Made by a program: the position numbers and the translations under genes. The notes below the pieces were generated by a model, which made no database searches, was not told the origin of the DNA, and saw nothing but the letters and a program-made list of their open reading frames with translations. 64,000 nucleotides of DNA from Stenocarpella maydis (lineage: Eukaryota; Ascomycota; Sordariomycetes; Diaporthales; Diaporthaceae). The DNA lies in NCBI GenBank assembly GCA_002270565.1, contig NQMI01000118.1, positions 1 to 64,000 of the forward strand, written 5' to 3'. Below, in pieces: positions 1 through 11,915 of the stretch. Numbering within the stretch: position 1 is the first letter of the stretch; each line of letters begins with the position of its first letter.

Positions 1-2126
1 ACACCACACAAACTGAGGGTATTCAGACAGCCACAACTCAATCAATTCTTATAATGCACACCTAGTAGCTATATGAAAATGATTATAAGAAGTTAATCAA
101 TCACCGTATCTAGCCGGACGTCGAATTTTGCGGCCCCCACAGCCGAGTCGCTCCTCCACAATCTCAGGCTCGGATGCATCTTCTTCATCTTCCTCCTCCT
201 TAACTTCAACCTCAACTTGAGCAACTTTATAGCATTTCTGAGGCCGTGGCTCTTCTTCCAGTGCCTCTACTGTAAGGTCTTTCTGCCCTATTTCAAATAT
301 AGTTATGAACTCCGCATTAGGGTTGGGTATAGCCTTGCGGCGTTTTATCTTCTCTCGGACCTCTCTTTCAACTTTAAGGCTGGTATTTTCTCTCTTGAGG
401 ATGGCAACTTGAGATCATAGTCTGTTAATCTCATCGGCAACTTGTTTGGCTCTATATCTAGCCGGGCAATCATCTCTAGAGACTAGTGATATTACATAAT
501 CTCTTGTGATGGCCTCTTTATCCTTAGATGGGCTGCTGGCTTTATTGGAGGCTTAACTGATGGCCTCATCACTGGAATTCTTATAATCTGATTGTTCCGG
601 CTAATTTGGGAGATCTGGTTCTAGGTCTGGGTGTATTTCTGAATACTATATTGCCTTCTCTTATAATATTGGGTATATGCCTATATATCTAAAGGTATTT
701 CTGATAGTCTTCTTAGTAATTGCTTTCCAAGCTTTAAGGAGGCATTTAATAAAGTTGATTTTACCTATAGGAGTTAAATTTATATAGCTAGATAGCTTCT
801 TAATCTCATTATTAAATACTCCTTTAAGCATACTGAAAATGCTGTTATCAAGAGGTTAAAGCCTATAAGAAGTATATGCGGGTAGCTATAACGAGTTAAT
901 ATTATGCCTATAGCATATAGTTATGAACTTAATGCTCCGGTAACTATTATAGCTGTTAAGTATTAAAAGAATAGCCCGGGACTTATCGTTCTCTCGGATC
1001 TTATTTATTACCGGGACAAGGATATTATGGAGCCATTTGATAGCAATCTTATTGCTTGTCCAGCCATTTGAAAAGACCTTAAAACCCCATTCTGGGGGCA
1101 CAATCTTCTTGAATTCTCTCTTAAACCATTGCTGTTAAAGATTAACTCCTTTGAAAATAAGCCCCAGAGGCAAATAGTAGCCCGTAGTAGTTATGAAGTT
1201 AATAACCGTAACTATCGCCTAAGCGGCATTTTCTTTCACGGTAACAGACCGCTTTTCAGCACTTCCTAGTACAAATTTGTTATAGGCTATAAATGCAATT
1301 AGTTAAGAATAGCGTCTCTTAGTAGGTAAATAAGGGATAAGTATACTATTGCCTTTCATGATGCCTCCTTCATTAACATTAACTATTAAGTCGGCTTCAA
1401 CCCATTCAAAGTCCTCCAGCTTATCAAAATACTAGTTAACTGCCTTGGGAGTGAATGAAGAAAACCGCTCGGCTTCTTGCTTCCTACCCATCTTTAAAAT
1501 GACTTCTAGGTGCCTCTTTTTAAAGTTGTCGATCTAATTCTTCCCCAATAGCTTATTATCGCCATTTTCTATAAGAACAGATGTAATAAGGGAATAGATA
1601 AAGGAACCAGTTAGGGTATAGCCCAATTTCTCTTACCGGAGAATCTAATTGGTGATATTATCCTCTTGGGCACGAGATAGGCGTTAAGCAGGCTGGATCT
1701 GCTCATTTGAGGGTCTGGTACCCTCCATTTGCTTCAACAGTATGGTCTTCAGCACACCGAACCGGTTGGCTGCTATATAGGGCATAAGGCCCTCATCTAT
1801 AACTGCATATGCTGCATCGTATATCTGGGACTGTTGATAGTCCTTAGATCTACCGTACGGCTTCTTTTTGGGCGCCATACTGGGCAATTGAGTTGGTGGC
1901 GCTATAGAGAGAACAATCTTCAATTCATGAGGGTGACCATCTCGGAAGGCACACAAGTAGTGCAGGATTCTGCTAGACCACACCGCCAGTGCGCTGCGCA
2001 GTCTATAAATTGACACTCAATATGTATAGATCTATTAAAGAGCTACAGATTGACTATAAAAACATCGTGAGAACTTTAGAATTGAGCGAATGCGTATAAG
2101 CCAAATACCCTCACTTTGTGTGGTGG
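1..2126 (-). mobile_element. Decayed pogo/Fot1-like (Tc1-mariner superfamily) DNA transposon
   Basis: The left edge of the window and 2104-2126 form terminal inverted repeats: CACCACACAAA then one mismatch then TGAGGGTATT reads at 2-24 and again as the reverse complement at 2104-2125. The element may extend slightly past the left edge. It encloses the transposase remnant on the minus strand. Many in-frame stops and AT-rich drift in the middle indicate RIP-type decay. The family call rests on the transposase fragments and TIRs; the exact family (Fot1, Pot or similar) cannot be settled by eye. Confidence 0.8.
97..1878 (-). pseudogene. pogo/Fot1-like transposase, inactivated
   Basis: Reading leftwards from 1878, MAPKKKPYG begins a lysine-rich N-terminus and helix-turn-helix segment as in CENP-B/pogo transposases. 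At 1101-886 an open stretch contains PPEWGFKVFSNGW and a segment LLILNSYNSY, the place where DDE_1 family transposases have a catalytic Asp followed by GHGSH-like residues; here the Asp position reads Asn. The C-terminus near 220-97 is acidic (runs of Glu/Asp) and ends at a TGA at 99-97. Several stops and frameshifts separate these pieces, so no functional transposase is encoded. Confidence 0.75.
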
Positions 2127-5100
2127 CTGTGTGATTTTGTGTGGTCCGAAGGTAGGGGTGACCGAAGGTGTATGGGGTACGGTACAGGTTTGTTGTGATC
2201 ATTACATTAATGTAAAATCTTGCTAATTGTTAAATATTATATAAACCTTTTCAAGTTTACAAAAAGCTTTAGTTACCACAACGTGGCGAGCAGGGTTCCC
2301 CGACCGTCCCAGCCGCGGTCTATGTAGCGCGCGGGCGAGGACTCCGTAGTGAGTGTAGTGCGGATCCCGTGCGTTCGAGTTCGGTCCTCTGGTTCTCGCC
2401 AGCGCGCACTGGCGTCCCGTATTCCCTCCCGCGAGTTCCCCGCCGGCGGGGCGAGCGCCGAGAAGAAGGATTCAGTTGGGGCCGCCTCGGGGATTGTGGC
2501 CCTGGGCCCCCTCTCCACCAGTCCTTGCACGCTCACACGGCACACACGCACACTACAACCTCGCAACAAGTTTTGGACGCGCTAAAACCTGCATGTGGGC
2601 CCGGGTTAAAGCTGGCCAGGGAACGGCGGAGATAAAATAAAAAGACAGCTCAGGCCGAGCACCTGGGTGTCGGGCGTCAGATACCGGGGGTTATCAGCGA
2701 TGCAGATGCAGTGTGTGAGCCTGGGCTCTAGTCTATGGGTTTCCTCGGCGCCGTGGTGTAGTTGGTGGCGCGCATGAATTTATCGGCAGGCGAGACAAGT
2801 TGTCCTACACCGCTGACGGGCCAGGCCTGGCAAATGTGGGGTGCCCGCTGGTCTCAGGAGGGGTGTCGGGCGTGTGCTGCTTCTCGAGTGCTCAGATCCG
2901 GGAGATGGCATGGATGGCGAGACACACGGCGCGGCATATACTCAGATATTACAGCGTAGTAGTGATACTCCGGACATGCATGGAGCACAGCACCCATCCC
3001 ATCACAACCTTGAAGAACAGGATCCCTAATCTTATGTATCGTTCCCCGACTCCCCGCCCACTGATTCTACAATCCCAGGGCTGCCCTCCGATCTGTTCTT
3101 GATGGCGAAACGGCCGACCTCTGAACTAGTGTAGGGTCGACCCGACCGCGCAAGTTGCGTGTCGACGGCTATGAACCCCTTTCGGTTGTCGCTGGGCACC
3201 GCATCGTTGAAGCTGACGGGCTTCGGAGTCTCCTATTTTCCACCCTAGCCGCTACAAGTCAAGCAAACCGCTGGCCAACAGGCAGAAGTGGATGGTGCAG
3301 GCAGGCAGGCAGGCAGGCAATTATTAGACCAGACGGGCATGAGAATCTACTTAGATGAACTTCAGGGGGAATAGATAGGTGGGATGACTCGCCGTGGCGG
3401 CGGGGTTAGTAGTAAAGAAAAAGCCGGCCTGGCAGTTGTCGCCACAGGAGGGATCATGGCGCAGTTACTACAAGGTTGGCAGATAGCGGGTCCGCATTCT
3501 TTTTTGTTCTTCTATGCAGTGACATGTCAGCACGACTCGCCAATTGACCGTGTTGTAACAGAACAGGCCTGGTGGTTTCGACATTCCAGGTGTGCCCAAT
3601 GCAAAGTCGTCGTTCTTGCATTGTCAAACTCGAAGACAAAAGAAACGTGGCGTCCCGGCTCGTCGGGATAATAATGTGCGTGGTAATGGGCAACGAACAA
3701 GACCCATGTGACATCCGATGTGTAGGTTCCCAAGTTCTGTGGCGCTGGTCTGGGCCGTTGGGGGCTTGACCACTTTGGAGGTTGGGACGAGGCTTCGGTG
3801 ATTTGGCCTATTGTTGATACGAACCCGATGGTGCGTGTTTTTAGTAGCAATAGCATGTTCTTTTAGCTTTTGTTCTTTATGTCTCTCTCCCCCATTGAAC
3901 GGCTGGAATGGACTGAATGCGTGCCTGCACTGCCACGTTTCGGCTCCAGGGGACGGGCCGCTGAACGAGTGTTCTTTTGACTGCATCTCCGTTGCTCCTT
4001 TTCTAATCCATGGTTCCCCTTGCTATCCCGATCCGCAGATGCTCAAGTAGGTGTGTGTGTATATCCACATACCTAGTTACATATATACACATATCCATTT
4101 GGCATCTGCCGACCTCGGGAGTCACCGAGACTGATTGATCAAACGGTCGCCCCTTCTTGATGACGAGTCCTGCCCCTTCCCAAGAACAAAGACAGGGAGA
4201 ACTCCATTGTGGGTCGCCACTAAGGACATCTGGACTGTAGCTGCCCACTTCCGTGACTAGTCTGGTGGGGCCCAGCCCAAACTGGGAAGCAGCCACCGGG
4301 GTCAGGGATAAGCGTGCGCAGGGATGGGCTAGCCTGATTGTGTGATTGAGAGATTGTCTCTCGTCTTGTCTGGGCCTGTCTTTTTCTTCCCCGTATTTCC
4401 CAGCTGTAGCCGGTTTGGCCTGCTTTGATCTTCACATCTTCTGGTCGGAGCTGTGGAGCTGCGCCAGCAGACTGGCCTCGAGGATTCATGCGCAGTGAAG
4501 ATCTATACTATGTATGCCGGACATTGTGGAAACAGACGTCAGACCATCATTCAATCAATCCACCAACCCAGCAACGCACCTGAGCCCATTGATACATTGA
4601 TACTTCAATCAAGTGATGCTTTGATACTTTGTTACGGGGATAGCTTGGTGCATTGATGTCTTGCTGGGGAAAGACACACGCTCAATGTACCCCCCACCCC
4701 AACCCCCGGCCCATCAGGCTAGCTCAAATGCTAAACCGGCCAACCCATTCTGGGCCTAGCTCCGTCCCCGCGGTCGTACACCTTCAATCAAATCAACCGA
4801 CCTCGATCCAGTCGTCGCTCTTTTCCTATCTCCTTCACATATTTCTTTCCCCCCCTCCCACCACCTTCAACCCAGCCACTCTTTACTTTTTGCTTCTTCT
4901 CCTCTCTCGCTCCCCTTCCATACCATCCTGCCGTATATAGATTTCCGCCATACAGAGATACCACCAGTTGTCGACCTTGTCTCGGCCTCCTCTCCTTTTG
5001 CCCGGCCACCCAAAACCCGCAAGATTACGTGGAGCTTGGTCCCGACTTGAGTCCACCCGCAAGCGAAGCCCCACACCACACACACACCTACTACATCTCT

Positions 5101-5254
5101 CCAGTCACAAGAAAGACGGTCATACGCTTCCACACGACGAGACCACGAGCAACGACTCCCCACGACGCAACGAACCCTCGTGTCGAGCACGCCCAGCGCG
5201 GCCATACATCGTAGAACGCGACAATCCTCATTCACGTCCAACCAGCTAGCAAAC
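2127..5254. other. Intergenic stretch, no convincing gene
   Basis: Holds a GC-rich patch at about 2270-2640 with an open reading frame on each strand that I do not recognise, a GCAG tetranucleotide run at 3296-3319, a GT-rich microsatellite near 4050-4065, and pyrimidine-rich sequence from about 4780 to 4925 that probably belongs to the promoter/5' UTR of the gene at 5255. The ORFs here overlap in several frames, have no domain I recognise and look like chance ORFs in GC-rich DNA. Confidence 0.5.
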
Positions 5255-5653
5255 ATGGCTCCAGGAATCTTTGAGCGCATCCAGTCCAGGATCGACCTCT
5301 GGCGCCTCGAGCAGCGCTACACCCGCCGCCGCAACAGGCGCTCTACCTTTGTCTCCAATGCCATCTACGTCGACGGCGAGTACATATACCAGACACCGAA
5401 CACCACGGGCTCCTCCAACAACTCCCAATCCTCGTCCTATGACAGCCCCAGCCCATCACCAACACACGCCCACACTTTTGGCCCATCGGCAACATCAGGG
5501 GCCACCACCACCATCACCTCTAAGGAGCGCAAGAAGCTGAACCGCTTCAGCTCCATGCCGGGCTTTGGGTCCATGAGCAAGAAGGACAGCTTCGCAGCCC
5601 CGCCGCCCGCAGATTGGAGGACCCAGAGGGCCAGTTTCGATGCCGCGAGGTAA
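5255..5653 (+). CDS. Small conserved fungal protein of unknown function
   Basis: A 132-residue protein. I chose the ATG at 5255 because of its context (CAAACATGGCT) and because the protein then begins MAPGIFERIQ; an upstream in-frame ATG at 5180 would add 25 residues of low complexity. Residues 1-48 are dense and charged (RLEQRYTRRRNRR, then VDGEYIY) and look like a conserved block. The rest is Ser/Thr/Pro-rich and probably disordered, ending in RASFDAAR. A pyrimidine-rich leader lies upstream. The stop lies inside GAGGTAAAG, which resembles a 5' splice site, so a further 3' exon cannot be excluded. No catalytic motif is visible. Confidence 0.65.
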   Translation: MAPGIFERIQSRIDLWRLEQRYTRRRNRRSTFVSNAIYVDGEYIYQTPNTTGSSNNSQSSSYDSPSPSPTHAHTFGPSATSGATTTITSKERKKLNRFSSMPGFGSMSKKDSFAAPPPADWRTQRASFDAAR

Positions 5654-7324
5654 AGCCGTGCACGGGTCCACTCGCATCGCGACCTGCGGCGCCCTCAGGT
5701 CCAGTCTGGATTGCATTTTCGGTCAATCGTGCCGCCCCCAACATGACGAGAACAACTCCCCAATCTCGGTTATGGATGACGGATGTCCTTCATGTGGAGT
5801 CATGCGACGGCTGAGGGCAATGGCCAATTGCCAAATCCTGCCGATCGCTTCCCGAGGCGTCGCCTACTGGTTATCCCAGGTACACCAACTCCCGTTGCAG
5901 GCCTCCCGGCCCCCACGAGAGTACCCACTCAACAACCCTTCCGAGCGAGTTTTACCCACAGGTACTCGTACCCCTCGCGTTTCTCGCGATATGGCAACAT
6001 TTTTTTTTTGATACCTGCATAGACCACCAGATGACGTCCCTTGGACTTTTTGTCCCGCCATCTCACCAACGGCGCGCGGTTTGCTTGTGTACCAGCCTGG
6101 GATAGATGCTATTACTGTTTTTGTAATTTTTTTCTTCTTTTTCTCTTGCTGGCCGCCCTGGACGGTCTTGCGCCAGCTGTGTGTGTGTCGCCTACGATCT
6201 AGCATGTGCTGATGTGTATATATTTAACTTACATGACGGGTGGGGGGTCCTGGCAGGAACGGCGTGGGGGAATATAAAAAGAATTTATATATTACTTTGA
6301 CCAGTTCGATTTGCCGAAGCATCCTGGCACGTAGTCTCCATGCGACGTTGGCCACTCCTTCATGTAGGACGCCAGTATCACACACCGAGGCTCGCGCTGC
6401 GCAGGCTGCCGACGAGAGTGACGGGCTGGTATTGGACGGGTGTCACACACGTACGCAGGCAGCCGGGCGGCATGCAAAACACAATCAAGATTGTTGTGAG
6501 GTTTATTATAATGTAGGTAGGTATGGACCGCCCTTCGTCGTCCCCTGGCCACCTAGGGGCGCCGTAGCCTATTTTAGCAGAGCAGCATCCTGAAGATTAC
6601 GGTACTTGGTAGGCTCAACTCGACACAGGCACCTGATATCACAGTCACCGCCGCACTCTCCCCCCTCTTGACATAATCTCGCCAGCACTAGCCATATGAG
6701 TCCTCCCTTATGTTGACGACTGGGGACGTACATGTACGTAGTGCATAATCCATGGATTATGTACCACCACCCACACGGGGTCTGCCATAATCAGTGTCTA
6801 CGGATCGGCGGGGGCGGCATTGATACCACCAGTGCGGTTGGCAATTTCTTAAAAAGGTGGTCGAATACTCCGTACACAAGCACACGCGCACGCACACACA
6901 CACACACGGTCACTGTTTGCACGGCCCACCCCTCACTCTTCGTCCTGCTCGTCGGGCAGCCGTGCCCGGAGTGGGTAGGCATCCAATACGTTCAAGTGTA
7001 CAGTGGTGCTGTGTGGCCGCGTGGGACGCTGTTTGCTGGGTGCCGTCTACCTATATCTCAGACGACCTTGGACGTGTTGGCTACCACCACTGAGGTCGTG
7101 TCCTTTACGCCTTGTGTATACGGCGAGGATATGCTGGGCTAGTATCAGGGAGAAGATTTTACATCCCCAGTTAAGACGATGAGTCGGATCTTCATCGCAT
7201 CGTGGCCGCCATGCGGCAACGCTAGTTAGAGGCTAATGCTGAGAGACCACAGCTGGGTTAACATGGCTGCGAGCAGGACATGCAGGCGCAACTGGTTAAC
7301 CATTTCAGCCTTTTCTGTTATCCC
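5654..7324. other. Intergenic stretch, no gene recognised
   Basis: The first part is presumably the 3' UTR of the upstream gene. It contains a T-run at 6000-6009, a T-rich stretch near 6118-6145 and an AC-dinucleotide microsatellite at about 6880-6908. ORFs such as 6732-7142 span the microsatellite and show no recognisable domain. Confidence 0.4.
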
Positions 7325-10300
7325 TTAACTACTTAATGATGTCCTACTGGCAGACTGTTCCTGTACACCCTTGACCTTCTTTCTCGCCGTTTCTACGAAA
7401 CGCACGACCTTCTTTTTGATAGATTTGCGGCTTTCGCTTGACTGCGAGGGTTCATTGTCTCTCACACTTCTTTTCGGTAGCGGCTCTCTTTCTAGTTTTG
7501 CTCGCATGCTGTCGATCTTTGTCCCGTCAGCCTCCGTGCCGAATCATCAAGCATCGTTTGAGGCAGCTGCCGTATGTGTTTTTGGAGCGACATAAGAATC
7601 AAGTCGTTGCTGTCTGGCAGGGAAGATCCTTTGCTGAAAGAGGGCAGATCTCGTATTCGACTCCGAAGTGAAATTGAATCGGCCGACGCAGTGTACGTGG
7701 CCGGGGGGGATACTCGCGACACCTTATCCCCCTCCATGCCATGTTCGTCCAATATGACAGGTGGCCGTCTGGGCGGTGCTTTTAGGGTACCATATGTCGG
7801 CAAGTGACTTCTAGCGGCGGCCACGAGATTCTCTAAATATGGAAGACGACGTTCTGAGCCGAGGAGATTTAGTTGGTCGTCGAGGATGCCCTCTAAAAGA
7901 TTGACCATCCTGCACTGCACCGCAGCGTACAGGACTGCCGCGTTAACTTGACAGCAGCGATGGGTGCAACGCAATTTAATGACTTCCCATCTCACCTCCA
8001 TATCCACTTCCGCCCCTACGCTTCGGGCTATAGTCTCGCAGTCAGTTAGTGTGGTAGCTGCATGGTTTAGCTCTTTGATGAGGCGCACCCGCCATTCCGG
8101 ATCGCTGAGGACGGCATATTTAAAACCGATCTCCATAGAGTTCAATACGATATGTTCGCCGATGCACGGTACCGACCCATGGTATTGCTCGACACTCGAT
8201 GCCCATTTGATTTCCTGCGGCAGCGCCTTGATCCAGGCAATCTGGGCCAGGCAAAGGCGCAAATTAGGGCTGAGATCCTTTTCGGATTGGACCAGCTCGG
8301 CTGACCAGGAAGAGTGCTTCAAGTAGTCGGCAACCGTCCTGTGAATGAATTCCACGGGCGACCGCGCTAGCGGCACGTATCGCCTTTTTGTTAACTTCCA
8401 ATAGACATTTCGAATAGGCGACGACCCTCCTTCTCGCTAGTTCTGCTCTTGCTTGCTCGATTTTTGGCCTTTGGGGGTTGACTTCTAGTTTGAATGCAAA
8501 CTCCGGGTCGTCTTCCCCTGCGAAGGATAATTGGAGTAACCTTAGTGGTCCGATAGCGGTCTGGGCAATCTGCAGAAGCTCATTTGTCTTCCGGAAGCGG
8601 GCTTCATCCTGACGTAGTGACAGTAGAATTTGGTTGAAAAGTGCCGTGAGCTCACTTGGGAGATCATCCACAAGATGCTGAAGCTCGGAGAGCGGCTGCT
8701 CATCGGATAGTGATTCCGCCAAGAGCCGGACTACCAAGAAGACCCAGAGGAAGACGCCTTGGGCCTTCTGCAAGATATCTCGGAGGAGGATACCCGCGCC
8801 GTCGGCATCGAGCTCCCTCAACGCTTCGAAGCCGGGATGTTTCACGAGCTTGGTTGCCAAGTAACTGTGGATATCCTTGTGTGTGAGCATCTCCATGCAT
8901 AAGCTGGGCTGTTGCGCGAAGGCGTCCTCGAAGACGGGCCAGGGACGGCTGGAGGCGCATATCTTGACATGCTCTCCCTTAAAACTTCGCAGTAGCTCCA
9001 CTAGCTCCAGGGGAGGCCCCTGGAACTCGTCCAGCCCATCAATAAACATGGCGACGCCCATCGATTCGGTAGCCGTCTTGATGAGCCTCCGAAGAAGCCT
9101 CGAGAGCTCAAGACGAGTCCACGGTTCACTCCAAGTGGCAGTGTGACCTAGGATCATATAGGTCTTAAGCCGGTCACGAAATACGGTGGTTGCTAGCTCG
9201 CGGTGCTCGACTAAGGCTATGTATAAGATACGACGGAAAAGGCCTTCCTGGTCCATCTGCCTCTCGGTACAGGAATTCCAAAAATAGAATGACAGGATCA
9301 GGAGCTTTCGTGAGTCGGCTCATGCTTGCAAGTTTCGCGACGTTTCAGGCGCATCGACAACGAATTTCATCAATGTCGACTTCCCGGACCCCGGCTTCCC
9401 AGTCCACCCAGTAAGAGGTGTCAGTCTTGGTTGTCGTAAGCCAATCAACAAAACTTGACCAGTCCTTGTCCTTTCCGGGTTGCTGGAAGATCCATCGCAA
9501 TGTGTCAGCGTGCGCTTGGGGTATATCCTCGTAGCGGTCGTCCATTTCTTGGTAGCAGAGGTTGTCCAGCAAAGCCGTTGTGAACTGACCCATCAAGACT
9601 CTTGCGAAGTTCTCTGATGAGCCGAGTGGTATCTGGGCGTTCCCTTCATCCTGTCCTTGTTTCTGGGCGCCGTTTAGAGCTGCCCGTTCAACGACTCGCA
9701 GCATGGTAGCCTGCCATGACTGATTCTGCTTGATGTTGTCGGCAAGATTCTGAGCCACCGTTTGTATCTCCTGTGCAGTATTGATCGAACCGGTGCGGTT
9801 CTTGGCTTGTTCTTCTCTCATAGAAGCTACTCCCTCCCTAGACGAGCGGGCGGATATGTCAATCAGGTGATGAGCTCACAGAGGCAAGTATATAGATATC
9901 CATGTGGATCCTACGGAAGTGAAAGGCGTGTTACAAGACGGCGGCGTTGATCAAAACCTGGATCTGCCGCTGGATATCCTCCAGCCGCCCACTCATGTCT
10001 GATATCTTACTCCGCGTCCACAACGTGCGCAACGCCTGGTCAAAGCTATCCCACAGCGATGGTTTCTGGATGCCATCGCCGCAGATGTCCGTGATGGCGG
10101 AGACAAGGTCATCGGCAATGTCTCTGCACCTTTGACACAACTCATCGATTTGTGCATCTCTTTTCGACAGACAGGCCGCACGGGCCGCCCGTGGTGGGCC
10201 GTTGATATCGCCGCGCAGGCTCGTCAGACTCTGCGCGACGAGATTCAGGTCGTCACCTGTCGGTCCCAACTGCGAGGAGCCACTGTATACCTTATACGCG

Positions 10301-10377
10301 CCGGTCAGCAGGCCGCCGGCGAAAGTGACGAAGGAGAGAACGGCCGAGGCGGTAGACAGCGCCGACCATGGATCCAT
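7325..10377 (-). pseudogene. NACHT-domain STAND (NLR-like) protein gene, frameshifted
   Basis: Exon 1 (10377-9935) encodes a typical fungal STAND N-terminal domain starting MDPWSALSTASAVLSF. A 97-nt intron (9934-9838, GTAACA...CTAG, branch CTGAT) joins it to EGVASMREEQAKN. The NACHT domain follows: Walker A GKPGSGKST lies at about 9403-9377, but one extra base just before it puts it out of frame with the upstream exon. A TGA follows about 20 codons later where relatives have Trp. From 9256 to 8264 the frame is open again and contains the Walker B-like segment VAMFIDGLDEF and SSRPW. A second shift lies near 8380 (the frame changes before SPVEFIHRTVADYL) and a third near 7500, where a lysine/serine-rich tail takes over. 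No C-terminal repeat array is seen. The product would have acted in non-self recognition or programmed cell death. Three shifts plus one stop argue for a pseudogene; sequencing error at some sites is possible. Confidence 0.8.
9838..9934 (-). other. Intron of the NACHT pseudogene
   Basis: 5' site TT|GTAACA, branch-like CTGAT and 3' site GTCTAG. Splicing joins AAVL to EGVASM in frame, restoring a typical linker between the STAND N-terminal domain and the NACHT region. Confidence 0.65.
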
Positions 10378-11915
10378 GGCGCATACTTATAAAGAGAGAA
10401 GAGATCTGTGCTGCAGTCTAGATCTTTGTGTCACAATCGTGAAGGAGAAAACGTTCGGCGAAGGAGACGGGCACTACGTCGAAATGGCCTGTAGGCATGA
10501 ACTGACTCTAGAATATGTTGGATTCGAGAATCATCTAGCTAAAAACAAGAAAAAAAAAAGAAAAAGAAAAAAAAAAGAAGAAAAAAAAGCTATCGCCAGA
10601 GGCGAAGCTGAATGGAGGGGCTATAAGAAAGGGGCTGGGGCTGCCGGGAGCCTTATTGGTAAGGGCCCCACCGCCGATTTCTGCAAGATGCAGCACAGCC
10701 ATCCATCTCGATAAACCCTTGTAGGCTTTCTGGCTTGCCTATTCGCCATGATTGAGGCACAAACTGCAGGCTAGACTCAATCACAACATTAGGCATCTTG
10801 ATAATCCGTCTATTAGCCTCTCGGGAGCTTTAGGCAGCACTTGTGCTCTGCGAAACATTGAATTTGATCCGTTACCAATTCAGAACCTTCTTGTTCATCT
10901 TTTCCCTATCCTCCTCATCCCATTCTTTCTCCCTTCCCCTTGACTAGGTGGCATGCCTCCTCATTTTTAGCGGACAGCGCTGGGAGGGTAATTCGCGTTC
11001 ATCACCCGTCATGCACCCTTCGTGCACCTTTTCCCAGCTGCACGGTTTCTCTGGCGTTGACAGCTCCGAGAATGAAACGTTTACTATTGAAAACTATTGT
11101 AAGTATACCAGGTGAAAAGCCCCTGCTGGGGCCATGGGAGTATTCCTCTAAGTAGTCAACCTTGAGATCTGGAATAGTAAATAATAGGGGTCAGGGGACC
11201 ACCTGCTTTGTAGCCCCCCCCCCCAACCAGCGGGGCATGCTTTATGGCCCTGCCTCTCAGAACTTAAGGCTCTAGAGATTAGGTTTTGAACCAATTAGAC
11301 ATTATTACCAGTCAGAGGTCGAGAATTTCTGTGAGCCATCTGAGCAGAGTGGTGTGGTAAGATTCCGTTCATAGATTATTCTGGACGAATAGCAAACTGG
11401 CTTCAACTCGTGCGCTGTTCACCACATTCATACTCATTTAGAATCGAGTAATTCCGATTCGTAGCAAACAGATTGTCGACGCAGGGTGTTGCAGGTGGTG
11501 GCAGTGGTCAGGTGGTGGCACATACATAACTAAGTACCAACCGTCCCAAGGGTGAATGCTGAGTGGATATAGTATCTTCGAGGACACAACTTCTATCAGG
11601 TGTGGTGCGGGCCACGGTCGTTTGGTGGGTTTCACGACATAATACAAGGCAGAGTTTGATGTGCTAAGCTAAACAATAACTTAATATCCCAAAGTATGCC
11701 CACCCGCAGCAGAAGGCTCGGTTACGCCCAATGGGAGCCATTGATTTCTTCCACTTGCCACCCAGTGATATATAATAAAGCTGACCTTAGTGTATTCTGC
11801 ATGAATAGACTCCGCAATATCCCCCCTCCAGGATAGAAAACACGTCGGCGATGGAGTCCTCTCCACCTGCAAGCAGTACCAGTCCGTCAGCCCAGCCGTC
11901 AATCGCATTTCCAGC
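10378..11915. other. Intergenic stretch, no gene recognised
   Basis: Includes the upstream region of the NACHT gene, a purine tract (A-runs broken by G) at about 10540-10590, and a C-run near 11213-11224. ORFs are short and unrecognised. Confidence 0.4.

Noticed and set aside
2273..2635. Overlapping open frames in GC-rich sequence on both strands
   Set aside because: Three frames are open at once, a hallmark of high GC rather than coding; I recognise no domain with confidence.
2752..2830. tRNA-like 5' half with a good A box (TGGTGTAGTTGG)
   Set aside because: No B box or T arm follows within a reasonable distance and no acceptor stem closes, so it is not called a tRNA gene; at most a fragment.
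6732..7142. 136-codon ORF on the plus strand
   Set aside because: It runs through an AC microsatellite, lacks any domain and has an antisense ORF of similar quality.
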